Source: Candidatus Chlorohelix allophototropha
GTDB lineage: Bacteria; Chloroflexota; Chloroflexia; Chloroheliales; Chloroheliaceae
Direction: 5' to 3'
Assembly: GCF_030389965.1 (NCBI RefSeq)
Contig: NZ_CP128399.1
Coordinates: forward strand, 2,826,799 to 2,890,798
DNA: 64,000 nt
A program made the position numbers and the translations under genes. Shown here piece after piece: positions 40,057 through 48,716 of the stretch. Positions within the stretch are counted from its first letter, which is position 1; the number at the start of each line of letters is the position of its first letter. The notes under the pieces are model-generated. The model made no database searches. It was not told the DNA's origin and was given only the letters and a program-made list of their open reading frames with translations.

Positions 40057-41661
40057 ATGGTTAAAGGGCGAGCAAAAGTAGTATTTACATGTGAAAAATG
40101 TGGCTTCGAGAGTCTCAAATGGCTGGGCAGGTGTACCGAATGTAGCGCTTATAATAGCTTCACAGAAACAGTCAAAGTGGCAGAGCGCACAGTGGGTAGT
40201 AGTGGCGGAGAAAGCGCACGGCAAAATCGCGCCGCCTTAAGCAGCAACAAACCTGAAAGCATAGCTAGAATAAGCTCTGAAAATTTCAAAAGGATTCCCG
40301 TACCGATTGGCGAGTTCGAGCGAGTTATGGGCGGCGGTATTGTGCCCGGCTCACTTACACTTATTAGCGGCGATCCCGGAATCGGCAAATCTACCCTGCT
40401 CTTACAAGTAACTGCGGCTTTGGCAGAATCAATCGGCAAGGTGCTATATGTCTCGGCAGAAGAATCTGCTAACCAGATAAAGCTGCGCGCCGAACGATTG
40501 GGGCTTGCCCCTGAAAACCTTTACCTACTGGCAGAAACTAACCTCAACTTGATTCTAGACCACATCGAACACCTGAAGCCCGCTTTGGTAGTAGTAGACT
40601 CGATCCAGACGGTGTATCTTACCCACAAAGAACGGCAGGAAGAAGACCTCTCTTTAGGCTTTGGTGCAAGCGGCTTTGAATCGTTGGGCGCAGAAATTAA
40701 CTCGGCGGCAGGTAGCGTAACCCAAGTAAGGGAATGTGCCGCAACCTTGATGCGCCTTTCTAAGAAATTACACTTGCCCGTATTTCTCGTGGGGCATGTT
40801 ACCAAAGAAGGAAATATAGCCGGACCTCGCGTGTTAGAGCATATGGTGGATTGTGTACTATATCTGGAAGGTGACCGATTTCATCAGTACCGACTTTTAC
40901 GTGGTGTAAAAAACCGCTTTGGTTCTACCAATGAAGTAGGTGTTTTTGAAATGCGCGGCGAGGGTATGGCAGAAGTGACTAACCCTTCGCAAGTTTTCTT
41001 GGAAGAACGGCAGAAAGGTGCGCCCGGTTCGGCAGTTGCGGTAACGATGGAGGGTACTCGCCCTATTCTGGTAGAGGTTCAAGGTTTGTGCAGCCAATGT
41101 TACACCCAGATGCCGCGTCGAACCACCAACGGTATTGATATGAACCGCCTGCTAATGCTTAGTGCAGTTTTGAGCAAACGCTGTGGGCTTGGTCTGGGAA
41201 ATCAGGACGTTTATGTAAATGTGGTAGGTGGTTTAAAAATCACCGAGCCAGCTGCCGATTTAAGTATTACCGCTGCTATCGCTTCTTCATATAGAGAAGC
41301 GGAAATAGACTCTAATACCGTATTGATAGGCGAGATTGGTCTTTCCGGTGAAGTGCGTATGGTCAGTCAGCTTGAACGTAGGCTGGCAGAAGCAGCAAAA
41401 CTTGGCTTTACCCGCGCAATCTACCCCAAAAGCGCACATAGTAACGGTCGCGATTTGAAATTACCGGAGGGGTTTAAGGGCGTGCCAGTAGCTACGCTGG
41501 CAGAAGCGTTGGATAAAGCTTTAGCGGATAGTGGAAATGCCCGACGCCACAAACCGAATGCACCGCAGGAAAAAGAGATTTCACCCAGTTATACCCAATT
41601 TGACGAATATGGGAACGAGCTTGAGAAAGAGTTGGAAGTTTCCGAGCTTGGGGATTTTTGA
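40057..41661 (+). CDS. radA: DNA repair protein RadA
   Basis: A 534-residue helicase-like ATPase that processes recombination intermediates. N-terminal zinc finger CEKCGFESLKWLGRCTEC, Walker A GDPGIGKST (about 109-117), the KNRFG motif (VKNRFGSTNEVG) and a C-terminal Lon-like domain (about 380-475: VNVVGGLKITEPAADLSI, IGEIGLSGEVRMV). The final 60 residues form a variable acidic tail. ATG 40057. Promoter region is described in a finding below. It converges on cofC. Confidence 0.96.
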   Translation: MVKGRAKVVFTCEKCGFESLKWLGRCTECSAYNSFTETVKVAERTVGSSGGESARQNRAALSSNKPESIARISSENFKRIPVPIGEFERVMGGGIVPGSLTLISGDPGIGKSTLLLQVTAALAESIGKVLYVSAEESANQIKLRAERLGLAPENLYLLAETNLNLILDHIEHLKPALVVVDSIQTVYLTHKERQEEDLSLGFGASGFESLGAEINSAAGSVTQVRECAATLMRLSKKLHLPVFLVGHVTKEGNIAGPRVLEHMVDCVLYLEGDRFHQYRLLRGVKNRFGSTNEVGVFEMRGEGMAEVTNPSQVFLEERQKGAPGSAVAVTMEGTRPILVEVQGLCSQCYTQMPRRTTNGIDMNRLLMLSAVLSKRCGLGLGNQDVYVNVVGGLKITEPAADLSITAAIASSYREAEIDSNTVLIGEIGLSGEVRMVSQLERRLAEAAKLGFTRAIYPKSAHSNGRDLKLPEGFKGVPVATLAEALDKALADSGNARRHKPNAPQEKEISPSYTQFDEYGNELEKELEVSELGDF

Positions 41662-41673
41662 TTGCATGCAACG

Positions 41674-41706
41674 TTATCCACAGTAAATGTGGAAATGTGT
41701 GGAAAA
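41674..41706. promoter_or_regulatory. Cluster of three DnaA-box-like sites
   Basis: TTATCCACA (41674-41682, perfect E. coli-type box), then TGTGGAAAT (41688-41696) and TGTGGAAAA (41698-41706) in the opposite orientation. They lie in the 58-bp gap between the convergent radA and cofC stops. The first two also form a TCCACA/TGTGGA hairpin, so a terminator function is a plausible alternative. Confidence 0.45.
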
Positions 41707-41719
41707 GTAGTGGGTTTTA

Positions 41720-42385
41720 CTAAAATACAGAAATCGTTTGCCATTTCTGAGGCAACCGAGCAAAATCTTCAGGGGTGTCCAAATCGTAAGCTAACTCAGG
41801 TATATGGCATTGCCGTATATTCTTTAGCCCGCAAGAATGAAATTTCCTCAAATGAAGCGCGAAGCTATTTTCCCCAAAACTGTAAGAAAAATCGAGTAAT
41901 TCTGAAGGAGCAAGAAGTAGCGCGTTAGTGCCCTTGTGCAGACGATCAGGCGCAATTGCAACAAATGGAGTATCTTGCAGGAGTAAAAAATTATGCAAAA
42001 CTCCGATATCCAGTAGCGGCAGGTCGGCTAACAGTATTAGCAAGGCATCACAGTGTGTGTTATTGGATATTTGACGAGCAGCTAACTCCAATGCGGCATT
42101 TAATCCGATTTCCTGACCGTCTGAGCTTTCTTCAAAGGATGTTGCGCCATAAAAACGCCCCATGCGCAATGCCTCCTGATCTGCGCTCACAACGTTATAC
42201 CCCGAAATAAAACCCAACGCGGAAATATCTTTAAGTACCGAAAGGGTATGCAATAGTAGGTGTCGTGCCAAAATAGTACGATGGTTTAAATCCAGCAATG
42301 GCGCTATACGGCTTTTGCCTTTTGAAAAAGGCTTGACCGGCACAAGCACTTGTATATTCGGTTTGGTATAAAGCGTATTCTGCAA
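41720..42385 (-). CDS. cofC: 2-phospho-L-lactate guanylyltransferase
   Basis: A 221-residue nucleotidyltransferase that activates 2-phospholactate (or phosphoenolpyruvate) for coenzyme F420 assembly. The start region LVPVKPFSKGKSRIAPLLDL has the family's VPVK...GKSRL pattern; LILLADLPLLD is the GTP/metal-binding strand and DLDTPEDFARL the late motif. TTG start at 42385. It is the only F420-synthesis gene in the window, and the PPOX-type protein at 15347 is a potential user of the cofactor. cofD/cofE (fbiA/B) are not nearby. Confidence 0.9.
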   Translation of the reverse strand: MQNTLYTKPNIQVLVPVKPFSKGKSRIAPLLDLNHRTILARHLLLHTLSVLKDISALGFISGYNVVSADQEALRMGRFYGATSFEESSDGQEIGLNAALELAARQISNNTHCDALLILLADLPLLDIGVLHNFLLLQDTPFVAIAPDRLHKGTNALLLAPSELLDFSYSFGENSFALHLRKFHSCGLKNIRQCHIPELAYDLDTPEDFARLPQKWQTISVF

Positions 42386-42537
42386 CTCTCAGTCCTCTAT
42401 AGTTCTATGAGTATAACTGATTATAACATTGTGAAGGTTTTTATAAAGTTAGAAATGTGCTATTATCATGGAGAAGTAGATGGTGTTTAATCTTAACAAG
42501 CTGTTACAAATTGGTGCGAAACAAAAGGCTTAAATTT

Positions 42538-42765
42538 ATGTTGGAAGATTATTTGCAAAAAATCGAAAAGCTTTCTGATGAAAAGTTATTAGCTTTAGCA
42601 AACCGCTACCGCAATACGATTCAGGAAATTCGAATTTATCGACGCGATGCGGAAATTGTGGCTTTTACAACGGTTGTGAAATACACCGACGAGGAGTTAA
42701 GAAAGAAAGAAGAAGAACTGGCAATTATCCAAAGCATGATTGAGAAGCGAGGGTTAACAGAATAA
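42538..42765 (+). CDS. Small coiled-coil protein, unknown
   Basis: A 75-residue charged helical protein (MLEDYLQKIEKLSDEKLLAL... TDEELRKKEEELAIIQSMIE) predicted to be coiled-coil. AAAAGG lies 11 bp before ATG 42538. A helix-rich regulatory or structural protein of unknown role; no family recognised. Confidence 0.7.
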   Translation: MLEDYLQKIEKLSDEKLLALANRYRNTIQEIRIYRRDAEIVAFTTVVKYTDEELRKKEEELAIIQSMIEKRGLTE

Positions 42766-42770
42766 AAAAA

Positions 42771-42797
42771 GCGCGAGACTTGCATCTCGCGCCGTTT
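42771..42797 (-). terminator. Terminator between convergent genes
   Basis: GCGCGAGA/TCTCGCGC, a perfect 8-bp stem with a 6-base loop. On the minus strand it is followed by seven T's, so it mainly ends the HhH-protein transcript; plus-strand T's are few. Confidence 0.9.
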
Positions 42798-42809
42798 CAG
42801 CATAAGAAG

Positions 42810-43373
42810 TTAGTTGTTCTCAGCCGCCAGTTTAGCTGCTTGCTCAGCCCATCTATTTCGCTCAATCCGAGTAGCGTTGATGCCAGTTTTCTCAGCAAGT
42901 TCTTCTGGGCTCAACTTAGAAAGAGCTTTAAAAGTGGTAACACCAGACTCATAGAGTTTGCTGCGAAAAACTGGCCCGATATCCTCGATTAAAGTAAAAT
43001 CATCCTGACCTTCCAAAACAATCATCGAAGTGTCTTCAACAGCCTCTTTTACATTCTCGGCAACCACTTCGGTGGAATCGGATGCAACTACAGGCTTTTT
43101 AGCGGTAAGAGTGATTTTGTTTTCTGCACCTACAGCGGCATTAACTTCATCAATGACATTAGGACCATGTGGCTTGGGACCGGAATTACGAACGGTAAAC
43201 CTAGCAGTGCTCTGAGGGTTAGAAATCTGCATCGTTGGCGATTCAGACTTAGCGGGCGTGGCAGACTTTGACGCTGTAACTGCCTTTTGCTTTGCGGAAT
43301 AACGTCGTAGTAAATAAAATGCTAGCAATCCCACTCCAGCACCTAGTGTAAAACCCAGAAATTTTTTAAACAC
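42810..43373 (-). CDS. Membrane-anchored HhH-like (DUF4332-type) protein
   Basis: A 187-residue protein with an N-terminal TM helix (FLGFTLGAGVGLLAFYLLRR), a long low-complexity linker, and a C-terminal helix-hairpin-helix-like module (about 128-187: DDFTLIEDIGPVFRSKLYES, then LSKLSPEELAEKTG). The module resembles DUF4332 and the minor DNA-binding HhH fold in which GP/GI-type hairpins bind DNA. GTG 43373 is used because AGAGGAGA precedes it. A link between membrane and nucleic acid is possible but unproven. Confidence 0.8.
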   Translation of the reverse strand: MFKKFLGFTLGAGVGLLAFYLLRRYSAKQKAVTASKSATPAKSESPTMQISNPQSTARFTVRNSGPKPHGPNVIDEVNAAVGAENKITLTAKKPVVASDSTEVVAENVKEAVEDTSMIVLEGQDDFTLIEDIGPVFRSKLYESGVTTFKALSKLSPEELAEKTGINATRIERNRWAEQAAKLAAENN

Positions 43374-43414
43374 AGTGAAATCTCCTCTTAGTCTAGTAAT
43401 TCTATAATCAGCAA

Positions 43415-44185
43415 TCAACCACGTTGAACTATTTGAAGCTTGCTAAGATAAATCAAGGTATCGTCTACCTCTGCCTTACGACCAACCAAATCGGTTCTTT
43501 TCTTTAATTGGGTCTCATTCAAAAGCTGTTCATAGCGTAAAAAAAGCACATCATAAACTCGTGGGTCTTTAGTAGAGCGAGTGTAATAATAGATAATAAA
43601 AGTGCTGGTCTGTTTACTTTTGGGATCAACAGTAGGCTCAGGACTTTTACTTGGCGGTGTAGCATAACCAGTTACGCCATAATCTACCTCAAGTTTTTTC
43701 TGATTGAATTGCTTCCATTGTAACGGGACAAGCTTCTTGCTGTAGTAGTTGTTAAGCTCTTCAGCAGATTGCTTTATAACATAAATCTCCGTTTTGTTAG
43801 AAGCAACCCGGTAATTAGGCATAGCAATTGAAACAATATTATCTGCCAAGCTCGATTGAATCGAGTCTGGTGTTTTAGTAATTTCTCGGATGCCGGCTGG
43901 CAAAGGCACATCACCCATTGTAATAGATTCGGTGGTAGTGCCGGGCTTAACTTCACCTGCTGCTGAAACAAAGGTTAGATATATAACAAGAATGATAGAG
44001 GCGATAAAAAAGGTTGGAGCAAAGATAAAAAGCCCGTAGCGAAAAAGACGGCGGGTGCGTTGCACTTCAGGATTCTTATAAACTGCCACTGGAACTCTAG
44101 GTGATAGCGAAGGAGGCATGATGTTTTTGCTATTGCCGATTCCAGACAAAGAGCCAGTGCTATTTTTATCGGTGGTATTACTCAT
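43415..44185 (-). CDS. Membrane protein with one TM helix, unknown
   Basis: A 256-residue protein. Cytoplasmic N-terminus (MSNTTDKNSTGSLSGIGNSK), one TM helix (about 52-75: LFIFAPTFFIASIILVIYLT), and an extracytoplasmic domain of alternating strands and helices (SSLADNIVSIAMPNYRVASN, TSTFIIYYYTRSTKDPRVYD). No family recognised. Two residues' overlap in the region with the HhH gene (41 bp gap to its start) suggests co-transcription. ATG 44185 (AGG upstream). Confidence 0.75.
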   Translation of the reverse strand: MSNTTDKNSTGSLSGIGNSKNIMPPSLSPRVPVAVYKNPEVQRTRRLFRYGLFIFAPTFFIASIILVIYLTFVSAAGEVKPGTTTESITMGDVPLPAGIREITKTPDSIQSSLADNIVSIAMPNYRVASNKTEIYVIKQSAEELNNYYSKKLVPLQWKQFNQKKLEVDYGVTGYATPPSKSPEPTVDPKSKQTSTFIIYYYTRSTKDPRVYDVLFLRYEQLLNETQLKKRTDLVGRKAEVDDTLIYLSKLQIVQRG

Positions 44186-44300
44186 AACCAAACCTATATT
44201 TAAGCCCATAATAGCAATATAAAGTATAGCTTGCCTGTACATTATAACACTACAATGATAGTAACTGCATCAAGAGGGTAATTCCCGTCTAATACCAACA

Positions 44301-44383
44301 TGTTTCACGTTAAACATTATAGGGATGTTTCACGTTAAACATGTGGCAGTTGCTACAATCGGAAGTTCGTTTCACGTGAAACT
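44301..44383. promoter_or_regulatory. parS: Cluster of three parS-like centromere sites
   Basis: TGTTTCACGTTAAACA at 44301-44316 and 44326-44341 (15 of 16 matches to the universal parS TGTTTCACGTGAAACA) and CGTTTCACGTGAAACT at 44368-44383 (14 of 16, perfect 14-base GTTTCACGTGAAAC core). They are spaced 25 and 42 bp apart in a non-coding gap. parS is bound by ParB for origin segregation and SMC loading. parA and parB are not in this window. The surrounding 348-bp space holds no gene. Confidence 0.85.
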
Positions 44384-44533
44384 AAGATCAAGGGTTGTTC
44401 GTCATTATTATGGGGGGTACATAGCCTATAAGTCCGATATGTTTAAGGTTTGACTCTGCTATAATTGGTTTTCTAGAAGTTTTATTAGGGTCAATTAGCT
44501 ATTAACCCACAGTCTCTTGAAAGGAGAAACAGG

Positions 44534-45961
44534 TTGTTTGGTTCCATGCCCTCTTCTAAAAAATTCCGGTCTCTGCCGCTAATAGTGGTTTTCCTTCTGA
44601 TATTACAACTTGTAGCTACCACGCTGCTCTTGCCTAGAAGCGCAACCGCCCAAACTCAGACCATAAACCCTTACGGGGTTAACACTTTCCTAGAAAAGGA
44701 AGTGGAAAACTGGAAGAAAGAGAAAACTTTCCAGTTGATTTCCGAGGCTGGTATCGGTTGGGTGAAGCAAGAGTTTTCTTGGGATGAAATCGAGTTCCGC
44801 AAGGGCTACTTCTATGATGACAAATTCCAGAAATCGAGTTGGGAGAAGTTTGATCAGATCGTAAACCTAGCAGTGAAGTACAATATCAATATTGTTGCAC
44901 GCCTCGATCGCACCCCGTTATGGGCTAATCCCCAGAGTGGCGACCCAATGCACCCACCCGCGAATTTCCAAGATTATGCCGATTTTATCAAAGCATTTGT
45001 GACTCACTACAAAGGCAAGATTAACTATATTCAGGTCTGGAACGAACCGAATCTAGGCTACGAATGGACAGGCACACCGGATGCTAAGAAATATGTAGAG
45101 ATGCTTAAACTTGCTTACCAAGCGGCTAAGAGCGCAGACCCAAACATTAAGGTCATGAATGCGCCGCTTGCTATGACAGTTGAGAAAGGTCCTACCAACC
45201 TGAGTGAACTGGATTTCTTTAGCCAAATGTATCAGGCTGGCGCAAAACCCTACTTCGATGTAATAGCCGCTAATGGCTACGGCTTGGAGTTTCCGCCTGA
45301 AGATGCGCCCGATCCTCAGAAGCTTAACTTCCGCAGAGTGGAATTGCTTCACGATATAGCGGTTAAAAACGGTGATAGCACTAAACAAGTCTGGTTCAAC
45401 GAATATGGCTGGAACGCCTCCCCAGCAGACTTTCCCGCAGATAAACTCATCTGGAGACGTGTCACCGAACAACAACAGGCTGATTACACGGTACGTGGCT
45501 ACAAATATGCACGTGATAACTGGTCATGGTCTGGTGTTATCTTTATGTGGTATTTCCGCCAAGTGGGAGATATTACACCTGATCGAAGTGACTATTATTT
45601 CCAAATGGTCACCACCGATTTCAAAACCAAGCCTGTTTATGATGCCTTAAAGAAAGATGCGCTGGCATTTATAAACCAAAAAGGTTTACCAACGCCGGTG
45701 CCTTTTACACCCGTCACACAACCGGTTACTACTACAGCAGCGGTGGCAACTACGCAAGCTAACACAACAGCGGCAGTTACTACCACAAAAGCAGTTGCTA
45801 CTACAGCAGCGATAGCAGCTCCTACGCAAACATCCAGCAGCAGTTCCGGGAGTGGGGATAATTCCAGTGCGTTAAATCTCATTATCGTTGGTATCGTAGT
45901 CTTGTTGGTAGGCGGCGGTGGCGCGGCGTTCTACTTTATACAGCAACGTAATCGACAGTAA
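44534..45961 (+). CDS. Cell-surface glycoside hydrolase, clan GH-A (GH39/GH5-like)
   Basis: A 475-residue exported protein: signal peptide (LPLIVVFLLILQLVATTLLL, cleavage near residue 40), TIM-barrel catalytic domain (about 45-385), Thr/Ala-rich linker with many TTA/TAA repeats, and a C-terminal TM helix (about 447-468) with basic tail. The acid/base Glu171 in VWNEPNLGYEW and nucleophile Glu290 in WFNEYGWNASP match clan A. It may cleave a beta-linked polysaccharide at the cell surface. TTG 44534 has AAAGGAG upstream; an ATG at 44546 is an alternative. Substrate not predictable. Confidence 0.88.
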   Translation: MFGSMPSSKKFRSLPLIVVFLLILQLVATTLLLPRSATAQTQTINPYGVNTFLEKEVENWKKEKTFQLISEAGIGWVKQEFSWDEIEFRKGYFYDDKFQKSSWEKFDQIVNLAVKYNINIVARLDRTPLWANPQSGDPMHPPANFQDYADFIKAFVTHYKGKINYIQVWNEPNLGYEWTGTPDAKKYVEMLKLAYQAAKSADPNIKVMNAPLAMTVEKGPTNLSELDFFSQMYQAGAKPYFDVIAANGYGLEFPPEDAPDPQKLNFRRVELLHDIAVKNGDSTKQVWFNEYGWNASPADFPADKLIWRRVTEQQQADYTVRGYKYARDNWSWSGVIFMWYFRQVGDITPDRSDYYFQMVTTDFKTKPVYDALKKDALAFINQKGLPTPVPFTPVTQPVTTTAAVATTQANTTAAVTTTKAVATTAAIAAPTQTSSSSSGSGDNSSALNLIIVGIVVLLVGGGGAAFYFIQQRNRQ

Positions 45962-46004
45962 CTTTACTCCGCATTAACAAGTCTGACTTGATTAACGTAA
46001 GCAA

Positions 46005-46030
46005 GAGCGTCCCGACTTTCGGGATTGCTC
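46005..46030 (+). terminator. Hairpin after the glycoside hydrolase gene
   Basis: GAGC/GCTC and TCCCGA/TCGGGA pair around a 3-base loop, 45 bp after the stop. No T-run, so a weak terminator. Confidence 0.5.
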
Positions 46031-46100
46031 CTGCTATCTATAAAAGCCATATCTTGCGTTATACAGTTTTCTTCAAACAAATTTTATCTGGAAGTGAAGT

Positions 46101-47165
46101 ATGATAGAAGCAGTTAACCTAACAAAAGTATTCGGCGACTTTATGGCAGTAAACGATGTCTCGCTTACAGTTAAAGAAGGACAGGTTTTGGCGTTATTGG
46201 GACATAATGGCGCAGGGAAAACCACTACAACCCGTATGTTGAGCGCTATTCTTGCACCAACCAAAGGCTATGCCAAAATTGCCGGGTACGACACTGTAAC
46301 ACAAGCTCTTGAAGTGCGTCGCTCTATCGGTCATCTCACTGAGCTACCCGGATTGTACTCGCGTATGCGGATTGAGGAATATCTGGATTTCTTCGCAGAA
46401 GTTTTCAATGTGCCTAAAGAAACCAGACGCAGCCGCACCGAAGAAATGATGCGCCAATTTGACCTATGGGAAACTAGAAAGCTAAAAATCGGCGAGTACT
46501 CAAAAGGGATGCGCCAGAAAACTGCCCTTATCCGCGCTTTAATTCATGACCCTAAAGTGCTGTTCCTCGATGAACCTACCAGTGCAATGGATCCTTATAG
46601 CTCGAAGTTGGTACGAGATTCTATTTCAGAATTAAAAAAACAAAATCGCACGGTTGTCTTGTGTACCCATAATCTATACGAAGCAGAAGAACTGGCAGAC
46701 CATATTGCCATAATTCGCAAAGGTGAAATCCTAATCGAAGGAAGCCCCGACGATTTGAAACGCCGTTTACTTGGCGCACCAAGCTTTACCGTGAAGTTGG
46801 CACAATATCAGCAACCGGATAATTTGCCAACCCGTTTGAAAGAGCTAGTCGAAGTAAGCGACTCCGGTGTAGATTGGTTCACTTACCGATGCGAGGAGCC
46901 AGAAAAATACAATCCGCACTTGCTAAAAATTCTGGTAGAAAGTGGCTATCAGGTAATTACTATCAGCGAAACGCCGCGCAGCCTTGAATCTGTGTATCTC
47001 AAGATTGCAGGAACCCCTGCTACCGCCAACCAGAACCGCGATGAAAGCGAGCAAACCCTGTCAAAGCTCAAAGAAAAACGCAAAGGCTGGTTTAGAAACC
47101 GCAGTAAAGAAGAAGCCAACAAGACGCAAGAAACACAGGCTGAGCAAGAGGAGGCAGTACGTTAA
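46101..47165 (+). CDS. ABC-2-type transporter ATP-binding protein
   Basis: A 354-residue ATPase with Walker A GHNGAGKTT (about 34-42), signature YSKGMRQKTALIRAL (degenerate LSGGQ, seen in NatA-like proteins), Walker B VLFLDEPTSAMDP and the switch His in CTHNLYEAEEL. The C-terminal about 60 residues are highly charged (KEKRKGWFRNRSKEE...). It overlaps the permease start by 1 bp. The pair is similar to sodium or peptide exporters; substrate unknown. Confidence 0.93.
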   Translation: MIEAVNLTKVFGDFMAVNDVSLTVKEGQVLALLGHNGAGKTTTTRMLSAILAPTKGYAKIAGYDTVTQALEVRRSIGHLTELPGLYSRMRIEEYLDFFAEVFNVPKETRRSRTEEMMRQFDLWETRKLKIGEYSKGMRQKTALIRALIHDPKVLFLDEPTSAMDPYSSKLVRDSISELKKQNRTVVLCTHNLYEAEELADHIAIIRKGEILIEGSPDDLKRRLLGAPSFTVKLAQYQQPDNLPTRLKELVEVSDSGVDWFTYRCEEPEKYNPHLLKILVESGYQVITISETPRSLESVYLKIAGTPATANQNRDESEQTLSKLKEKRKGWFRNRSKEEANKTQETQAEQEEAVR

Positions 47166-48688
47166 TGCTAAAAAATTTAACTTTTAGAATTGGTAACCAG
47201 CCACCCTCCTCTATTGCACGCGCTTTAATAATCACCCGGCGCGAACTTCGGGACAGTATGCGTGATTGGCGTATTCTCTCCCCCCTAATAAGTCTGACTT
47301 TTATTGTCCCTTCGCTGGTGGTGCTGGCTATACGGTTCGGTAAAACTATGCTGGAACGCCTTGAACCGGGCACTTTCGAGGATAGGGTGCTACCCTTTGC
47401 TACATTATCGGTTGGGTTCTTCCCAATGTCCTTCTCGCTAATCATCGCTTTTGAAAGCTTCGTGGGCGAGAAGGAACGTAATAGCTTAGAGGCTTTACTT
47501 TCGGCTCCCCTAACCGATCTGGAATTATTCATGGGTAAGTTTCTGGCAGCAGTAATTCCTACTATACTTTCCAGCGCTTACGGCACACTGGTATTTGTGA
47601 TAGGAATTCTGCTCACAGGTGGACCAATGCCAGCCGACCCCTTAAACCTCATATTCTTTATACTGCTTGGAACGGCGGAAGCGTTGGTAATGGTGACAGG
47701 GGCAGTAATAGTAAGTAGCCATTCAACCAGTGTGCGAGGGGCAAACCTGTTAGCCAGTTTCGTCATTCTGCCAATGACTATCATCGTACAAATAGAAGCG
47801 CTTCTGGTAATCAGCGGTCAGAGCAATATGCTTTTCTTCGTATTGCTTAGCCTGTTATTTATCTTCGTGATTTTACTACGCACGGGTGTAAGAGTCTTTA
47901 ATCGTGAAGAAATTCTCGCGCGCGAAGGTGGAGATAGCTTGAAGATAAAAGCAATCTTCTCCAATTTCCTTTATCTGTTCGCGCGTACTCCTGAAGAAGC
48001 CATTTACAACCGGAAAAGCAACCTACGAAAATTCAGCCTGTGGCGCTTGTACCGCTACGACATTCCCCAGATTATAAAGCTCAATGGACCGGCTATCATT
48101 ATGGTAGTGGTAAGTCTGATGATTGCAATATTTATCGGCTGGTGGGTTACAACCCTACAACCCGTAAAAGAGTTATTAGCGCAATATCAAGGAAGTATCA
48201 AAGATCAGGTAGCCAGCGCCCAGAATCCCGCCTGCAATTCCCAGCTACTGGCAGATTACGGGATAACTTGGCAATTCATTTTCTTCAACAATGTTAAGTC
48301 GGTACTCATCGGAAGTGGGCTTGGCTTCATATCAATGGGGATAGGGGGTTTGCTCCTTCTCATGGCAGCGATTGCCCCAATCGGCGGGTTGGGTAATATA
48401 ATGGCGCAATCGGGAGCAAATATATTTCTGCTATTTATAGGCTTTATCCTGCCGCATGGAATTATTGAGTTACCCGCCGCGATTATGGCTACCGGCGCGG
48501 CATTACAAGTAGCTACTTGCTTTATAGCACCGCCAAAGGGTATGAGTATTGGGCGCAGCCTACAATTTTCTCTGGTAAACTATATAAAGCTGATGGCGTT
48601 GATAATTCCTTTGTTATTTGTAGCCGCATTAATTGAGGGCAATTTAACGCCTGTAATAGGATGCTGGATTACCAATTCGAGATTTTAA
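47165..48688 (+). CDS. ABC-2 permease fused to a SpoIIM (DUF95)-like domain
   Basis: A 507-residue membrane protein. The first about 260 residues are an ABC-2 permease (SPLISLTFIVPSLVVLAIRF, FPMSFSLIIAFESFVGEKERN, VTGAVIVSSHSTSVRGANLL). From about 310 on is a SpoIIM-type domain: a TM segment, then FFNNVKSVLIGSGLGFISMG, FIGFILPHGIIELPAAIMAT and the final helices. SpoIIM-like proteins (DUF95) normally occur as separate genes next to ABC-2 systems, so this is a fusion. It partners the ATPase encoded 1 bp earlier. Role likely in envelope transport or remodelling. Confidence 0.85.
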   Translation: MLKNLTFRIGNQPPSSIARALIITRRELRDSMRDWRILSPLISLTFIVPSLVVLAIRFGKTMLERLEPGTFEDRVLPFATLSVGFFPMSFSLIIAFESFVGEKERNSLEALLSAPLTDLELFMGKFLAAVIPTILSSAYGTLVFVIGILLTGGPMPADPLNLIFFILLGTAEALVMVTGAVIVSSHSTSVRGANLLASFVILPMTIIVQIEALLVISGQSNMLFFVLLSLLFIFVILLRTGVRVFNREEILAREGGDSLKIKAIFSNFLYLFARTPEEAIYNRKSNLRKFSLWRLYRYDIPQIIKLNGPAIIMVVVSLMIAIFIGWWVTTLQPVKELLAQYQGSIKDQVASAQNPACNSQLLADYGITWQFIFFNNVKSVLIGSGLGFISMGIGGLLLLMAAIAPIGGLGNIMAQSGANIFLLFIGFILPHGIIELPAAIMATGAALQVATCFIAPPKGMSIGRSLQFSLVNYIKLMALIIPLLFVAALIEGNLTPVIGCWITNSRF

Positions 48689-48716
48689 CTTTACATAACT
48701 GATAATAGGAAAGAAA

